Positions 8,108 to 16,976 of a DNA stretch of 64,000 bases are shown one piece after another. Position numbers and translations under genes: made by a program. Within the stretch, counting starts at the first letter, position 1; each line of letters opens with the position of its first letter. Source of the stretch: CAKZLS01 sp963771545 (GTDB lineage Bacteria; Pseudomonadota; Alphaproteobacteria; Rhodospirillales; Defluviicoccaceae); assembly GCA_963771545.1 (NCBI GenBank), contig CAVYTX010000002.1, positions 620,001 to 684,000 of the forward strand, written 5' to 3'. The notes under the pieces are model-generated. The model saw only the letters and a program-made list of their open reading frames with translations, searched no databases and had not been told where the DNA came from.

Positions 8108-9069
8108 CGCTCGATCTCCCGGAACGAAATGCGGCGGTCGAGCGCCACGTAGGCCAGATCGGCCAGCAGATTGCCGATGAGCGTCACCAGGGCGGCGAAC
8201 AACAGCGCGATCAAAGCGAGATTGAAATCGTTGCCCATGATCGAGTCGAAAATTAGCTTGCCCATGCCGGGGTAGGCGAAGATGGTTTCGGTGACCAGCG
8301 CCCCGGAAAACAGAGTGCCGAAGTCGAGCGCCATGATCGTCACGACCGGGATCAGGGCATTGCGCAGGGCGTGCCCCACCACGACATCGTACGCGCCGAG
8401 GCCCTTGGCCCAGGCGGTGCGGATGTAGTCCTGGCGCAGCGTTTCGATCATTGCCGCGCGCACGTAGCGGGTGTAGCCGCCGACGCTGGCGATGGTCAGG
8501 CTAGTCACCGGCAGCACCAGGAACCGGGCCGTGTCCCAGAAGCCCCGGTCCCCGGCGATGCCGATGCCGCCGGCGGGCAAGACCCCGAACATGACCGCGA
8601 AAACGATGATCAACAGCAGCGCCAGCCAAAACGGCGGGGTGGAGATGCCGGCGAAGGCGAGCAGGTTGATGGCGTAGTCCAGCATCGAGTAGGGGCGCAG
8701 CGCCGCGACGATACCGGCGGCCAGCGCGATCAGAACTGCAAGAATAAACGCGCAGCTCATCAGCACGACGGTATTGGCGAGCGCCGGCCCCAGGACGCTC
8801 AGCACCGGCGCGGCGCGCAGGCGCGAGTGTCCGAGGTCGCCCGAGAGCGCGGCGCCCAGCCAATTGAGGTAGCGCTCCAGAAACGGCCGGTCGAGGCCGT
8901 AAAGTTCGCGCAGACGGGTGGCGTCCTCCGATGTCATCTTCGGATCGGCGCTGATCATCAGGTCGATGGGATCGCCCGGCATCAGCCACATGAGCCCGTA
9001 GATCACGAACGACATCACCGCCAGGACGACGAGGGACTGCGCCAGGCGTTCGGCGAGATAGCGGCTCAT
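8104..9069 (-). CDS. Dipeptide/oligopeptide-type ABC permease, DppB/OppB family
   Basis: A 321-residue permease with six membrane segments: TM1 at residues 8-30, then the periplasmic motif MPGDPIDLMISADPKMT and LRELYGLDRPFLERYLNW typical of the DppB N-terminus, and the EAA-loop region (MIETLRQDYIRTAWAKGLGAYDVVVGHALRNALIP). It lies 156 bp downstream of the binding-protein gene and is coupled to the DppC-type gene. Substrates of this family include peptides, nickel, opines and glutathione; nothing here distinguishes them. Confidence 0.92.
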   Translation of the reverse strand: MSRYLAERLAQSLVVLAVMSFVIYGLMWLMPGDPIDLMISADPKMTSEDATRLRELYGLDRPFLERYLNWLGAALSGDLGHSRLRAAPVLSVLGPALANTVVLMSCAFILAVLIALAAGIVAALRPYSMLDYAINLLAFAGISTPPFWLALLLIIVFAVMFGVLPAGGIGIAGDRGFWDTARFLVLPVTSLTIASVGGYTRYVRAAMIETLRQDYIRTAWAKGLGAYDVVVGHALRNALIPVVTIMALDFGTLFSGALVTETIFAYPGMGKLIFDSIMGNDFNLALIALLFAALVTLIGNLLADLAYVALDRRISFREIER

Positions 9070-9225
9070 GGACGGCCATTAGCCCGGGGGCGGGGCCGGC
9101 GTCAAGGTCGGCCCGCCGCGCCTCCGCGATCGCGTCGGGGTTTGGCTTAGGTGGGGCCGGACGAACGTAATTCTACTGTGCATGGGGTTGTTTTGGCAAA
9201 AAACGTTCACACCCTCCCCCCAGTT

Positions 9226-10884
9226 TCACTCCGCCCGCCAGGTCTCGATCCAGAGGGTGGTGGGATATTGATGGCCGGTGGGGTTCACGCCCTTTAACCA
9301 CTGGGGCAGGATATACGGGTTGGCGCGAAAGTAGAGCGGGATGGCGGGAAGCTCCTCGGCGTAGATATGCTGGAGACGCCGCCATAGCTCGCCGCGCTTG
9401 CCGCGGTCCAGTTCCACCTCGATGCTTTCGATCAGTTCATCCACCTCGGCATTGCGGAAACCGGTGCTGTTCTGACCGGCCCAGTTGTTGTCGGCGGTGG
9501 GGATGTGGTCCGAATGCAAGGTGGTGCGCGGCACGCTCTCGGGCGCGCTGATCCAGGCAAACATGGCCATGGCCGGGAACCGGCGCTTGCGCACCGTTTC
9601 GCCGAAGAACACGCGGGCGGGTTGGTTACGGACGCGGACGTCGATTCCGAGCTGCTTCCACTGGCTTTGCAGCACTTGTTGGACCAGTTCGCGGCTTCGG
9701 TTGCCGGCCGTTGTCATGATCTCGAGGCGCAGCGGCTCGCCGGCCGCATTGTGGCGAATGCCGCCGCCCGGGGTGCTCCATCCGGCTTCGTCCAGCAGGG
9801 CGGCGGCGTTCTCGGGGTCGAACGGGTAGCGGGGACCGTTTTCGGCATACACCCAGTCCAACGGATTGACGCTGGTGTGAGCCACCGGCTGGCGCCCGCC
9901 GAACAGCTTCTCGCTGATGGCCTCCCGGTCGATCGCGTAAACGAGGGCTTGGCGCACCCGCCGGTCCCGGAGGATCGGATTGTCGAGATTGATGTCGATG
10001 TGTTCGTAGATCAGGCCCGGCTTGTAGAGGACGGTGTATTGATCGCCGTGACGCTGCTCGAATGCCAGCGCCTGATCGATGCTCAGGCCCAGTTCGCCGG
10101 CCACCATGTCGATGGCGCCCGACAGCAGATTGGCTTCGAGCGCGGCGGTGTTCTCGATGACCCGGACGATGACGCGCTTGAACGCGGGCTTTTCTCCCCA
10201 CCACCGGGGATTGGCGGTGAGCGTCACGTGCGATCCCGGAACCACCTCGCTGATGACATAGGGCCCGAAGTAGAGGCCGGGGTTGGTGGTGTCGGCCTCG
10301 TAGAGACTGCGGCTTCGATAGGCCTCCGGATCCGCGAACGCCGCTTCCTCGAGGTGCGCCGGCAACGGCTCGAAGCTGTTGATGGCGTTGTATTCATAGG
10401 TGAGTTTGTCGAAATGCAGGGTGAAAGTCTTATCATCCTTGACGTCGATCTTGTAGAGGCTGCGGTAGAATTCCTTGGGGATCACGCCGCTCTTGGGGTG
10501 CCTGCCGACCTCCCAGGTGAACATCACGTCGCGAGTGGTGATCGGCGTGCCGTCACCCCAGACGGCGTCCGGACGAATGGTGTAGGTCACGGCGATGCCG
10601 TCCTTGCCGTCCGGGATTTTTTCGGCGACGGCCAGGCCGTTGTCGATGGTGGGGAGTTTTGTGCACAGCATGCAGACGAGCCGCCAGTCGGCGTCGTAGG
10701 CGGTGAACGGCCGCCGCGCCATGGCCAGCACGTAGGACTTCGCCAGCATCGAATCGATGTTCGGATTGAAGGTGGACGGGAACTGGGTGATCCCGATGAC
10801 AAGCTCGTCTTTTTCCGCGCGGGCCGGAACCGCCAGCGCCGGCGTCAACATCAAAAGCAAAGCCAGCGCCGCCGCCTTGCGCAT
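9226..10884 (-). CDS. ABC transporter substrate-binding protein, family 5 (DppA/OppA)
   Basis: A 552-residue periplasmic protein. The signal peptide (MRKAAALALLLMLTPALAVPARA) is followed by KDELVIGITQFPSTFNPNID. The mid-protein hallmark LVYAIDREAISEKLFGGRQPVAHT and the C-terminal region around PRTTLHSDHIPT are typical of SBP_bac_5. CGGGAGGGTGGC precedes the ATG at 10884. It should bind a peptide-like ligand and hand it to the two permeases downstream. Confidence 0.93.
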   Translation of the reverse strand: MRKAAALALLLMLTPALAVPARAEKDELVIGITQFPSTFNPNIDSMLAKSYVLAMARRPFTAYDADWRLVCMLCTKLPTIDNGLAVAEKIPDGKDGIAVTYTIRPDAVWGDGTPITTRDVMFTWEVGRHPKSGVIPKEFYRSLYKIDVKDDKTFTLHFDKLTYEYNAINSFEPLPAHLEEAAFADPEAYRSRSLYEADTTNPGLYFGPYVISEVVPGSHVTLTANPRWWGEKPAFKRVIVRVIENTAALEANLLSGAIDMVAGELGLSIDQALAFEQRHGDQYTVLYKPGLIYEHIDINLDNPILRDRRVRQALVYAIDREAISEKLFGGRQPVAHTSVNPLDWVYAENGPRYPFDPENAAALLDEAGWSTPGGGIRHNAAGEPLRLEIMTTAGNRSRELVQQVLQSQWKQLGIDVRVRNQPARVFFGETVRKRRFPAMAMFAWISAPESVPRTTLHSDHIPTADNNWAGQNSTGFRNAEVDELIESIEVELDRGKRGELWRRLQHIYAEELPAIPLYFRANPYILPQWLKGVNPTGHQYPTTLWIETWRAE

Positions 10885-10966
10885 GCCACCCTCCCGTCCT
10901 TGTGAGCGGACGGGAGGTTAGCACGGAGATTGCTTCGGGGGCGATGTTGTCTCTACGGGCGCGGGC

Positions 10967-11365
10967 CTATTGCGGCTGGCCCTGTCTGGGCCCGGGACCC
11001 TTGCCGCCGGGACCCATTCCCTGTCCGCCGGGACCCATGCCTTGTCCACCCGGACCCATGCCTTGTCCGCCTTGTCCGCCCGGACCCATGGTTCCGCGCT
11101 TGCCGCGCATCTGCTGGTAAGCCTGCTGGGCTTCTTCGCGGGTGATCTCGCCGTTGCCGTCCGCGTCCATCATGGTGAATTTGCTGGCGCAACCGGCCAT
11201 GAATTCGTCCTGAGTGATTTTGCCGTCGCCGTTGACGTCGTGACGATCGAACATTTTCGCGCCGCGCGCCTGTCCTTGATTGGCGGCATCGGCCTGTCCG
11301 GCGGCGGTCATTCCGGTCGCGAGCAGCGCGGCCATCGCTGTTGCAAGCAGTGCTTTGCGTTTCAT
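10967..11365 (-). CDS. Exported EF-hand calcium-binding protein with Gly-Pro-Gln-rich tail
   Basis: A 132-residue protein with a signal peptide (residues 1 to about 27, ending ADA) and two EF-hand loops, DVNGDGKITQDEF and DADGNGEITREEA. Both have Asp at position 1 and acidic residues at position 12, so calcium binding is plausible. The last 40 residues are a low-complexity tail of repeated G-Q-G-M-G-P-G units, encoded by a near-tandem 24-30 bp DNA repeat around 11000-11090. AAAGGAGAAGG lies 8-10 bases before the ATG. It is divergent from the two-component system at 11564-13713, an arrangement that suggests shared or reciprocal regulation (inference). Confidence 0.85.
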   Translation of the reverse strand: MKRKALLATAMAALLATGMTAAGQADAANQGQARGAKMFDRHDVNGDGKITQDEFMAGCASKFTMMDADGNGEITREEAQQAYQQMRGKRGTMGPGGQGGQGMGPGGQGMGPGGQGMGPGGKGPGPRQGQPQ

Positions 11366-11563
11366 GGCTTTAATCCTTCTCCTTTCGTTAACGGAGCCCG
11401 TTGGCCCCGCGTCCTATCGAGACCCAATGTAGGACCACCACATTGCCGGATCATGTCGCGTTGACAGGGGAATTGTAACGAAGTGTTTCAGAACCGGCGC
11501 CTGTTGCGCGCCGTTACCAGATTTCCGCCGCCGCGGGCGCGAGGATGCTTATACTCCTAGGCC

Positions 11564-12295
11564 ATGAACGCCTCGCCCCACATTCTGATCGTCGACGATG
11601 ACCGCGAAATCCGCGATCTGCTGTCGCGGTATCTCGCCAAGAACGGCTACCGGGCGACCACCGCCGCCGATGGCCGCGAGATGCGAAAAGCGGTGTCCGA
11701 GCGGGCCATCGATTTGATCATCCTCGATCTGATGCTGCCGGGAGAGGACGGGCTTACGCTGTGTCGCAATCTTCGGGCCGAATCCGGCGTGCCGGTGATC
11801 ATGCTGACCGCGAAGGGCGACGAGGTGGACCGCATTGTCGGTCTGGAGATGGGTGCCGACGACTATCTGGCGAAACCGTTCAGTCCCCGCGAACTGGTGG
11901 CCCGGATCAAGGCCGTCCTGCGACGGGCGGGCGCTGGGGCAGGGGGGCTGGCCGGTGGACGGAGAGGGGAATCCGAGGCCGTTCTCTCGTTTTCCGGCTG
12001 GCGGCTCGACCTCGAGCGGCGCGAGCTGACCTCTCCGGACGACGTTCTCGTTCCCCTGAGCGGCGGCGAGTTCGGCTTGTTGGCGGCCCTCGCCAGCCAT
12101 CCCGGACGTGTGCTCAGCCGCGATCAATTGCTCGATCTGGCGCGCGGGCGGGATGCGCTGCCGTTCGATCGCAGCATCGACGTGCAGGTCAGCCGCCTCA
12201 GACGCAAAATCGAGGCCAATCCGCGTGAACCGGTGCTCATCAAAACGGTCCGGGGCGGGGGCTATATGTTCGCTTCGGAGGTCGAGAGAGGATGA
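11564..12295 (+). CDS. OmpR-family response regulator
   Basis: A 243-residue cytoplasmic transcription factor. The receiver domain (residues 1 to about 120) has the acidic pair D-D in ILIVDDD, the phosphoacceptor Asp55 in IILDLMLPGEDG, and the conserved Thr and Lys (MLTAKGDE, AKPFSPREL). The DNA-binding winged helix (about 145-238) ends with SIDVQVSRLRRKIE and VRGGGYMF. The stop overlaps the start of the histidine kinase gene by four bases. It lies divergent from the EF-hand gene with a 198-bp intergenic region, a likely target. Confidence 0.94.
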   Translation: MNASPHILIVDDDREIRDLLSRYLAKNGYRATTAADGREMRKAVSERAIDLIILDLMLPGEDGLTLCRNLRAESGVPVIMLTAKGDEVDRIVGLEMGADDYLAKPFSPRELVARIKAVLRRAGAGAGGLAGGRRGESEAVLSFSGWRLDLERRELTSPDDVLVPLSGGEFGLLAALASHPGRVLSRDQLLDLARGRDALPFDRSIDVQVSRLRRKIEANPREPVLIKTVRGGGYMFASEVERG

Positions 12296-13713
12296 CCCGC
12301 CTCTGGCCCGATACACTGACCGGCCGGGCTCTCTTGGTCATGCTGGCCGGGATCGTGCTCTCCAACGGGATCGGGATCGCCGTGTTTTCCGGCGAGCGTC
12401 TCGACCTGTTGACCAGCGCGCGCGGCCAGCGTCTGGCCGAACGCGTCTCCGCCGCCGCCATGCTGATGGACGAAACGCCGCCGGAGCAGCGCCGGAAGGT
12501 GGTCCGGCACCTGCGAAGACCGGGATTGCGAATGTTCTGGTCGGTGGATCCGATCACCGAGGACGACGAAGCCGACTGGCAAACGCGCCTGGTTCGGGGA
12601 GCCCTGATCGCCCAATTAGGAGACGACGGGACCGATCGCTTGCGTCTCTCTCTCTCTCGGCGGCCGGATTTCCGGTCTCTGCGCGGAACATCGTTTGGCG
12701 GCGGACCCAAGCGTGAACGGCCTGAATCCGCGGCGCGACGCGGCGACATCGAGGAACCCAGTGTTCCCAGCGAAGTTCTGCTTGGGGCCTATCGGCTGTC
12801 GGACGGTAGCTGGCTCAACTTCGCGGCGCCGTTCACCGCCTTCCGCCCGTTTTGGATGACCCGGTTTTTCCTGGCGATTCTGGTGACGACGGTAATCGTC
12901 GTGGCCATCTCGATCTGGGCGGTGCGTCGGGCGATCCAGCCGCTGTCCATGTTCGCCGGCGCCGCCGAGCGCCTGGGCCTCGATGTGAACGCGCCGCCGC
13001 TGCCCGTGGAGGGGCCGCGGGAAGTCCGGCGGGCGTCCCATGCGTTCAACGAAATGCAGGAACGGCTGCAATCCTTCGTTCGCGACCGGACCCAGATGCT
13101 GGCGGCCATTTCTCACGATTTGCGGACCCCGATCACGCGGCTGCGGTTGCGCGCCGAATTCATCGAGGACACGGACCAGAAAAATAAAATGCTCTCCGAT
13201 CTGGACGAAATACAGTCCATGATTACCGCGACCTTGGACTTCGCGCGGGATGATTTCGCCGGCGAAAAGCAGAGGGCATTCGATCTCGCTGTGCTTTTGC
13301 GGGGTATTTGCGAAGAATTTCAGGACCTTGGCGCCGATGCAACCTGCGATGGCCCGGCGCACGCGACTTTTACCGGCCGGCCGGGCGCGCTGAAACGGGC
13401 TTTTTCCAATCTCGTCGAGAATGCCGTGAAATATGGCCGCGCCGGAACGGTGACGTTGACCGTGGAAGACGGGTCTTGCGTCGTCCGCGTCGACGATCAA
13501 GGTCCGGGCCTCGCGGAATGCGATCGGGAGCGGGTGTTCGAGCCGTTCTATCGGGCCGAGGGATCGCGGAGCCGGGAGACCGGCGGCGCCGGCCTTGGTT
13601 TGGCCGTCGCCCGCTCCGTCATCCGGGGTCACGGCGGAGAGATTACGCTCGTCAATCGCCCCGAAGGCGGATTGTGCGCCTCGGTGGTCCTTCCAATCCC
13701 CACGGACGTCTAA
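12292..13713 (+). CDS. Sensor histidine kinase, EnvZ type
   Basis: A 473-residue inner-membrane kinase. TM1 is at about residues 12-33, a periplasmic sensor of about 150 residues follows, then TM2 (about 186-208), a HAMP domain, the dimerisation/H-box SHDLRTPITRLRLRAEFI with phospho-accepting His275, and a HATPase domain with N-box (LVENAVKYG), G1 box (DDQGPGL) and G2 box (GGAGLGLAVARSV). The gene is coupled to its response regulator. The periplasmic domain is not one I recognise, so the signal is unknown. Confidence 0.93.
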   Translation: MTRLWPDTLTGRALLVMLAGIVLSNGIGIAVFSGERLDLLTSARGQRLAERVSAAAMLMDETPPEQRRKVVRHLRRPGLRMFWSVDPITEDDEADWQTRLVRGALIAQLGDDGTDRLRLSLSRRPDFRSLRGTSFGGGPKRERPESAARRGDIEEPSVPSEVLLGAYRLSDGSWLNFAAPFTAFRPFWMTRFFLAILVTTVIVVAISIWAVRRAIQPLSMFAGAAERLGLDVNAPPLPVEGPREVRRASHAFNEMQERLQSFVRDRTQMLAAISHDLRTPITRLRLRAEFIEDTDQKNKMLSDLDEIQSMITATLDFARDDFAGEKQRAFDLAVLLRGICEEFQDLGADATCDGPAHATFTGRPGALKRAFSNLVENAVKYGRAGTVTLTVEDGSCVVRVDDQGPGLAECDRERVFEPFYRAEGSRSRETGGAGLGLAVARSVIRGHGGEITLVNRPEGGLCASVVLPIPTDV

Positions 13714-13763
13714 AGTATGCCCGTTTGAGTTGCATGTACGTCATATATTAAGTTTTTGTCGGC

Positions 13764-15296
13764 ATGCTGGTAAGCGATTCGAAAGCGCTGAACCGCGCGA
13801 AGGAGATCGCGAGCAGCATGTTTCACCGCATCGTCAACAATTCGATCGACACGGACTCCAGTTCAGAGGTTTTCGAGTTACCGGCATCCGCGTCCTGGCA
13901 CGCCGCCTTGTCGGAAAGCGTCGTCTCCGGCCTCGTGGGGGCGATCGACGCGCTCGTTGCCGTCTTGGTGGGCGGCGTCGTCTACTGGAGCTATGTGGGC
14001 TGGTCTTCCGAAACCTATCAAATGTACCTGGCGGTGATCGCGCTAGACGCGGGTCTGATGGTGGGCACGTTTCAATACGCCCGGCTTTATGACTTCGAAA
14101 CCATCGTCGCCTGGCCGAACCACATGCGGCGGGCCGCGATGCTGTGCGGTTTGGTGTTTCTCGTCCCGTTGGCGCTGGTGTTCGCGCTGAAGATCAGCGG
14201 CGAGTTCTCCAGGGTCTGGTTCTTTTCCTCGTTCCTGGCATCCGCGTTTCTGATCTGCGTATTGCGCGGCGTGTTTCGGTATCTGCTCGGCCGGTTGGCC
14301 CGTGCCGGGCTGTTGGCCCGCAATGTGGCGATCGTGGGCGTCGGCGGCCAAGCGCGGCATCTGGTGGACGAACTGCGGAAGCGGGATGTTCCATGGAAAC
14401 GGATCGTTGGTATTTTCGATGACCGTAAGACGCGAATCGACGGCGAGGTGAATGGCTTTCCGGTTCTGGGCGATTTGGACGACCTGGTGGGATACGTGCG
14501 CCGGGGCTTGGTGCACGATGTGGTGATCACGCTGCCGTGGAACGCGGACGAGCGGCTGGTGAGCATCATCGGCCGGCTTCGCAACCTGCCGGTGCACGTC
14601 TATCTGGGTTCGGATCTGATCGGTTATCACTTTCCCGGTCACCGCCGCCGGCATCTGGAGGGCGTTCCGGTCCTCGAGATCGCGGCGGTGCCGCTGTCCG
14701 GCTGGAGCGGCTTGGTGAAAGCCGTTGAGGACAGGATCCTGGCGATCCTGGCGCTGACGATGCTCTCGCCGCTGCTGCTGTTGATCGCGCTGGCGATCAA
14801 GCTGGACAGCCGGGGGCCGGTGCTGTTTCGTCAGGCGCGTTACGGGTTCAACAACGAGGTGATCATCGTCAACAAGTTCCGGACCATGCACCACGACCGT
14901 CCGCCGGAGGTGGGGGTACCGCAAGCGCGCCGCGACGACGCGCGGGTGACACGCGTGGGCCGGGTGCTGCGCCGGATGAGTTTCGACGAACTGCCGCAGT
15001 TGCTGAACGTGCTGCGCGGCAGCATGTCGATGGTGGGCCCAAGGCCGCACGCGGTGGAGCATAACGAGCAGTACGCGGCGCTGATCGGCGGCTATCACGG
15101 CCGTCACCGGGTGAAGCCGGGGATCACCGGCTGGGCGCAGGTGAACGGGCTGCGGGGAAGGACCATTACGGTGGAACAGATGCGCCGGCGGGTGGAATAC
15201 GACATCTCCTACATCGAAAATTGGTCGCCGTGGCTCGATGCACGCATCCTCATCCGCACCGCCGTGTTCGGCTGGCACCAGAAAAACGCCTATTAG
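13764..15296 (+). CDS. Undecaprenyl-phosphate glycosylphosphotransferase (WcaJ-type, initiates exopolysaccharide)
   Basis: A 510-residue polytopic inner-membrane enzyme. Four N-terminal membrane helices (about residues 55-165) precede a CoA-binding-like nucleotide fold (VAIVGVGGQARHLVDELRKR), a re-entrant/TM helix (about 325-350) and the catalytic bacterial sugar transferase domain. The latter has KFRTMHHDR, RVGRVLRRMSFDELPQLLNVL, GSMSMVGPRPHAVEH and KPGITGWAQVNGLRGRT. It transfers a sugar phosphate to undecaprenyl phosphate to start repeat-unit assembly. It fits the Wza/Wzc genes facing it. Start ATG 13764 has a weak ribosome site; ATG 13818 preceded by GGAG is an alternative. Confidence 0.93.
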   Translation: MLVSDSKALNRAKEIASSMFHRIVNNSIDTDSSSEVFELPASASWHAALSESVVSGLVGAIDALVAVLVGGVVYWSYVGWSSETYQMYLAVIALDAGLMVGTFQYARLYDFETIVAWPNHMRRAAMLCGLVFLVPLALVFALKISGEFSRVWFFSSFLASAFLICVLRGVFRYLLGRLARAGLLARNVAIVGVGGQARHLVDELRKRDVPWKRIVGIFDDRKTRIDGEVNGFPVLGDLDDLVGYVRRGLVHDVVITLPWNADERLVSIIGRLRNLPVHVYLGSDLIGYHFPGHRRRHLEGVPVLEIAAVPLSGWSGLVKAVEDRILAILALTMLSPLLLLIALAIKLDSRGPVLFRQARYGFNNEVIIVNKFRTMHHDRPPEVGVPQARRDDARVTRVGRVLRRMSFDELPQLLNVLRGSMSMVGPRPHAVEHNEQYAALIGGYHGRHRVKPGITGWAQVNGLRGRTITVEQMRRRVEYDISYIENWSPWLDARILIRTAVFGWHQKNAY

Positions 15297-15406
15297 CGGC
15301 AACTGCCACTCATGGGTATAAGACCCAGACCACTAGATCCGGGTGATCGCCGTCGGATCGAGTGCGCCGATGGGCGCCGGACGGACACAACTCGATTAGG
15401 AACTCC

Positions 15407-15916
15407 ATGGAAGCACGAGCCGGAACCGCGATGCCGCTGGACAAGCAAAAAATCCTCTGGACGGTTGTCCTGCTCGCTCTGCTTGTCCCCGTGCCGGCCG
15501 GTTTCGTGCTTGGATGGGAAGCGGCCCTGATGAGCGGGTTCGCCGTCGGGCTTGGGGCGATTTTTGCCGTTTCGATCAAGAGTTCCCGCCGCAAGTTTTT
15601 GGCTTCTCGTCGGCCTCGTTGTTCTGACGCCGCTGCCGTTTGGGTCCGTGCATTCGTGGAGCTGGGGGCTCATGGCGTGCGTGGTCGGAATACTGCTGGC
15701 CGTCTGGAGCTGCCGCGTCGTGTTGGGCTGGGAACGGCCGGACATCCGTTTGAAGACGACATGGCCTTTCGCGCTCTTGTTCGGCGCGGCCGTCATGTGG
15801 GGAATCGCCCAATCGGTCTCGATAACGCCGACGGACTGGCATCATCCCCTGTGGTTCAGCGCGAGCGAGGCGCTTGGAATGGACCTCGCCTCGCGAATAT
15901 CGCTCAATCCTTATGA
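15407..15916 (+). CDS. Possible small membrane ORF overlapping the ligase gene
   Basis: An ATG at 15407 with TTAGGAACTCC upstream opens a frame whose first 65 or so residues look natural: a charged start, then two hydrophobic segments (ILWTVVLLALLVPVPAGFVL and AALMSGFAVGLGAIFAVSI) and SSRRKF. Beyond about base 15600 the frame overlaps the O-antigen-ligase reading frame and reads like its shadow. Either this is a small two-helix membrane protein that lost its stop, or the true N-terminus of the ligase is here and a frameshift at about 15590 separates them. I cannot decide between the two. Confidence 0.35.
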   Translation: MEARAGTAMPLDKQKILWTVVLLALLVPVPAGFVLGWEAALMSGFAVGLGAIFAVSIKSSRRKFLASRRPRCSDAAAVWVRAFVELGAHGVRGRNTAGRLELPRRVGLGTAGHPFEDDMAFRALVRRGRHVGNRPIGLDNADGLASSPVVQRERGAWNGPRLANIAQSL

Positions 15917-16952
15917 CACGCTCTCGTTCGTATGCCGGTTGCTGACATACGGGGGAATCTTCTGGCTGTCCATGCAACATTGCCGGCGTTCCGAGCGCGC
16001 CCGGCAGGTGATGTACGCGGTGACCTATTCGGGCCTGGCCTATACGGTCTATGGACTCATCGTTCAGTTCTCGGGATCGGAAACGATCTTGTGGTTTGGC
16101 AAGTTCGCCTATTTCGGCGATTTGACCAGCAGCTTCGTCAACCGCAATTCGTTCGCGACCTACGCGGGATTGACGCTGATGTGCGCCACCGGCCTCATCG
16201 TGATGGCGATCGCTTCGTCGCTCGCGTTGCCCGGCGGTCCCAAGGAGCGCTTGCGTCAATTGATCGAGACCATGACCGGAAAAGGGTGGTCGTTTCCGCT
16301 CGCGTGGATCGTCATCGTATCGGCGCTCATCCTATCTCATTCGCGCGCCGGTTTCGTGAGCACGGTCTTGGGCCTGACGACCCTGATCGCCGCTCTCGGA
16401 TTTTCCCGGGCCCTGGCGGGCCGCTACGCCCTGGTGTTCGGCGGCCTCTGTTTTGCCGCGCTCGTCCTTTTTTTCGCGGTGGGCGGGGCAGAGCTCGATC
16501 AAAGGATGGCCGAGGCCAACTGGGTGGAAGAGCCGCGCTTGCGCGTCTACGACCTGACCCTGTCCGCCATAGAGACGGCCCCGCTACTGGGCACGGGGGC
16601 GGGAACGTTCGAGGAGGTGTTCCGGTTTTACCGGACCAGCGACATCACGCATGTCTATATGAAGGCCCACAACACCTACCTCGAAAACATCCTGGAGCTG
16701 GGCTTTCCGGCCGCGCTGGCTCTGTTCGGCGTGTTCGCGGGGTTCACCGTTCTCACGTGCGCCGGATTGCGGCGGCGGCGCCGCGATGTTATTTACCCGT
16801 GCGTCGGGCTGGCGTCGACCGTGCTGGTGGCCGCCCATTCGATGGTGGATTTCAGCCTGCAGATTCCCGCCGTCACCGCCACCTACTGCTTGATCATGGG
16901 CGCCGCGTGCGCCCAGTCTTGGAGCACCCAGAAGCCCAAGGATCCCTGGTAA
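15552..16952 (+). CDS. O-antigen ligase/polymerase-like membrane protein
   Basis: About 466 residues, with ten or more hydrophobic segments spread over the whole length. The Wzy_C-type region around residues 230-360 has LSHSRAGFVSTVLGL and, in the large periplasmic loop, GTGAGTFEEVFRFYR and KAHNTYLENILELGFPAAL. The pattern R-x3-L, then H-N-x-Y/L-x5-E-x-G-x-P is the family hallmark. Such proteins polymerise or ligate lipid-linked saccharides at the periplasmic face. The start is uncertain: the frame opens at TTG 15552 without a clear ribosome site, and may begin upstream through a frameshift with the ORF at 15407. It lies directly behind the glycosylphosphotransferase gene. Confidence 0.82.
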   Translation: MGRFLPFRSRVPAASFWLLVGLVVLTPLPFGSVHSWSWGLMACVVGILLAVWSCRVVLGWERPDIRLKTTWPFALLFGAAVMWGIAQSVSITPTDWHHPLWFSASEALGMDLASRISLNPYDTLSFVCRLLTYGGIFWLSMQHCRRSERARQVMYAVTYSGLAYTVYGLIVQFSGSETILWFGKFAYFGDLTSSFVNRNSFATYAGLTLMCATGLIVMAIASSLALPGGPKERLRQLIETMTGKGWSFPLAWIVIVSALILSHSRAGFVSTVLGLTTLIAALGFSRALAGRYALVFGGLCFAALVLFFAVGGAELDQRMAEANWVEEPRLRVYDLTLSAIETAPLLGTGAGTFEEVFRFYRTSDITHVYMKAHNTYLENILELGFPAALALFGVFAGFTVLTCAGLRRRRRDVIYPCVGLASTVLVAAHSMVDFSLQIPAVTATYCLIMGAACAQSWSTQKPKDPW

Positions 16953-16976
16953 CCCGCCGCCGCGAACCTGTCGTAA

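Noticed and set aside
9505..10905. A 466-codon frame antisense to the family 5 binding-protein gene
   Set aside because: Antisense shadow; the sense frame has a signal peptide and family motifs.
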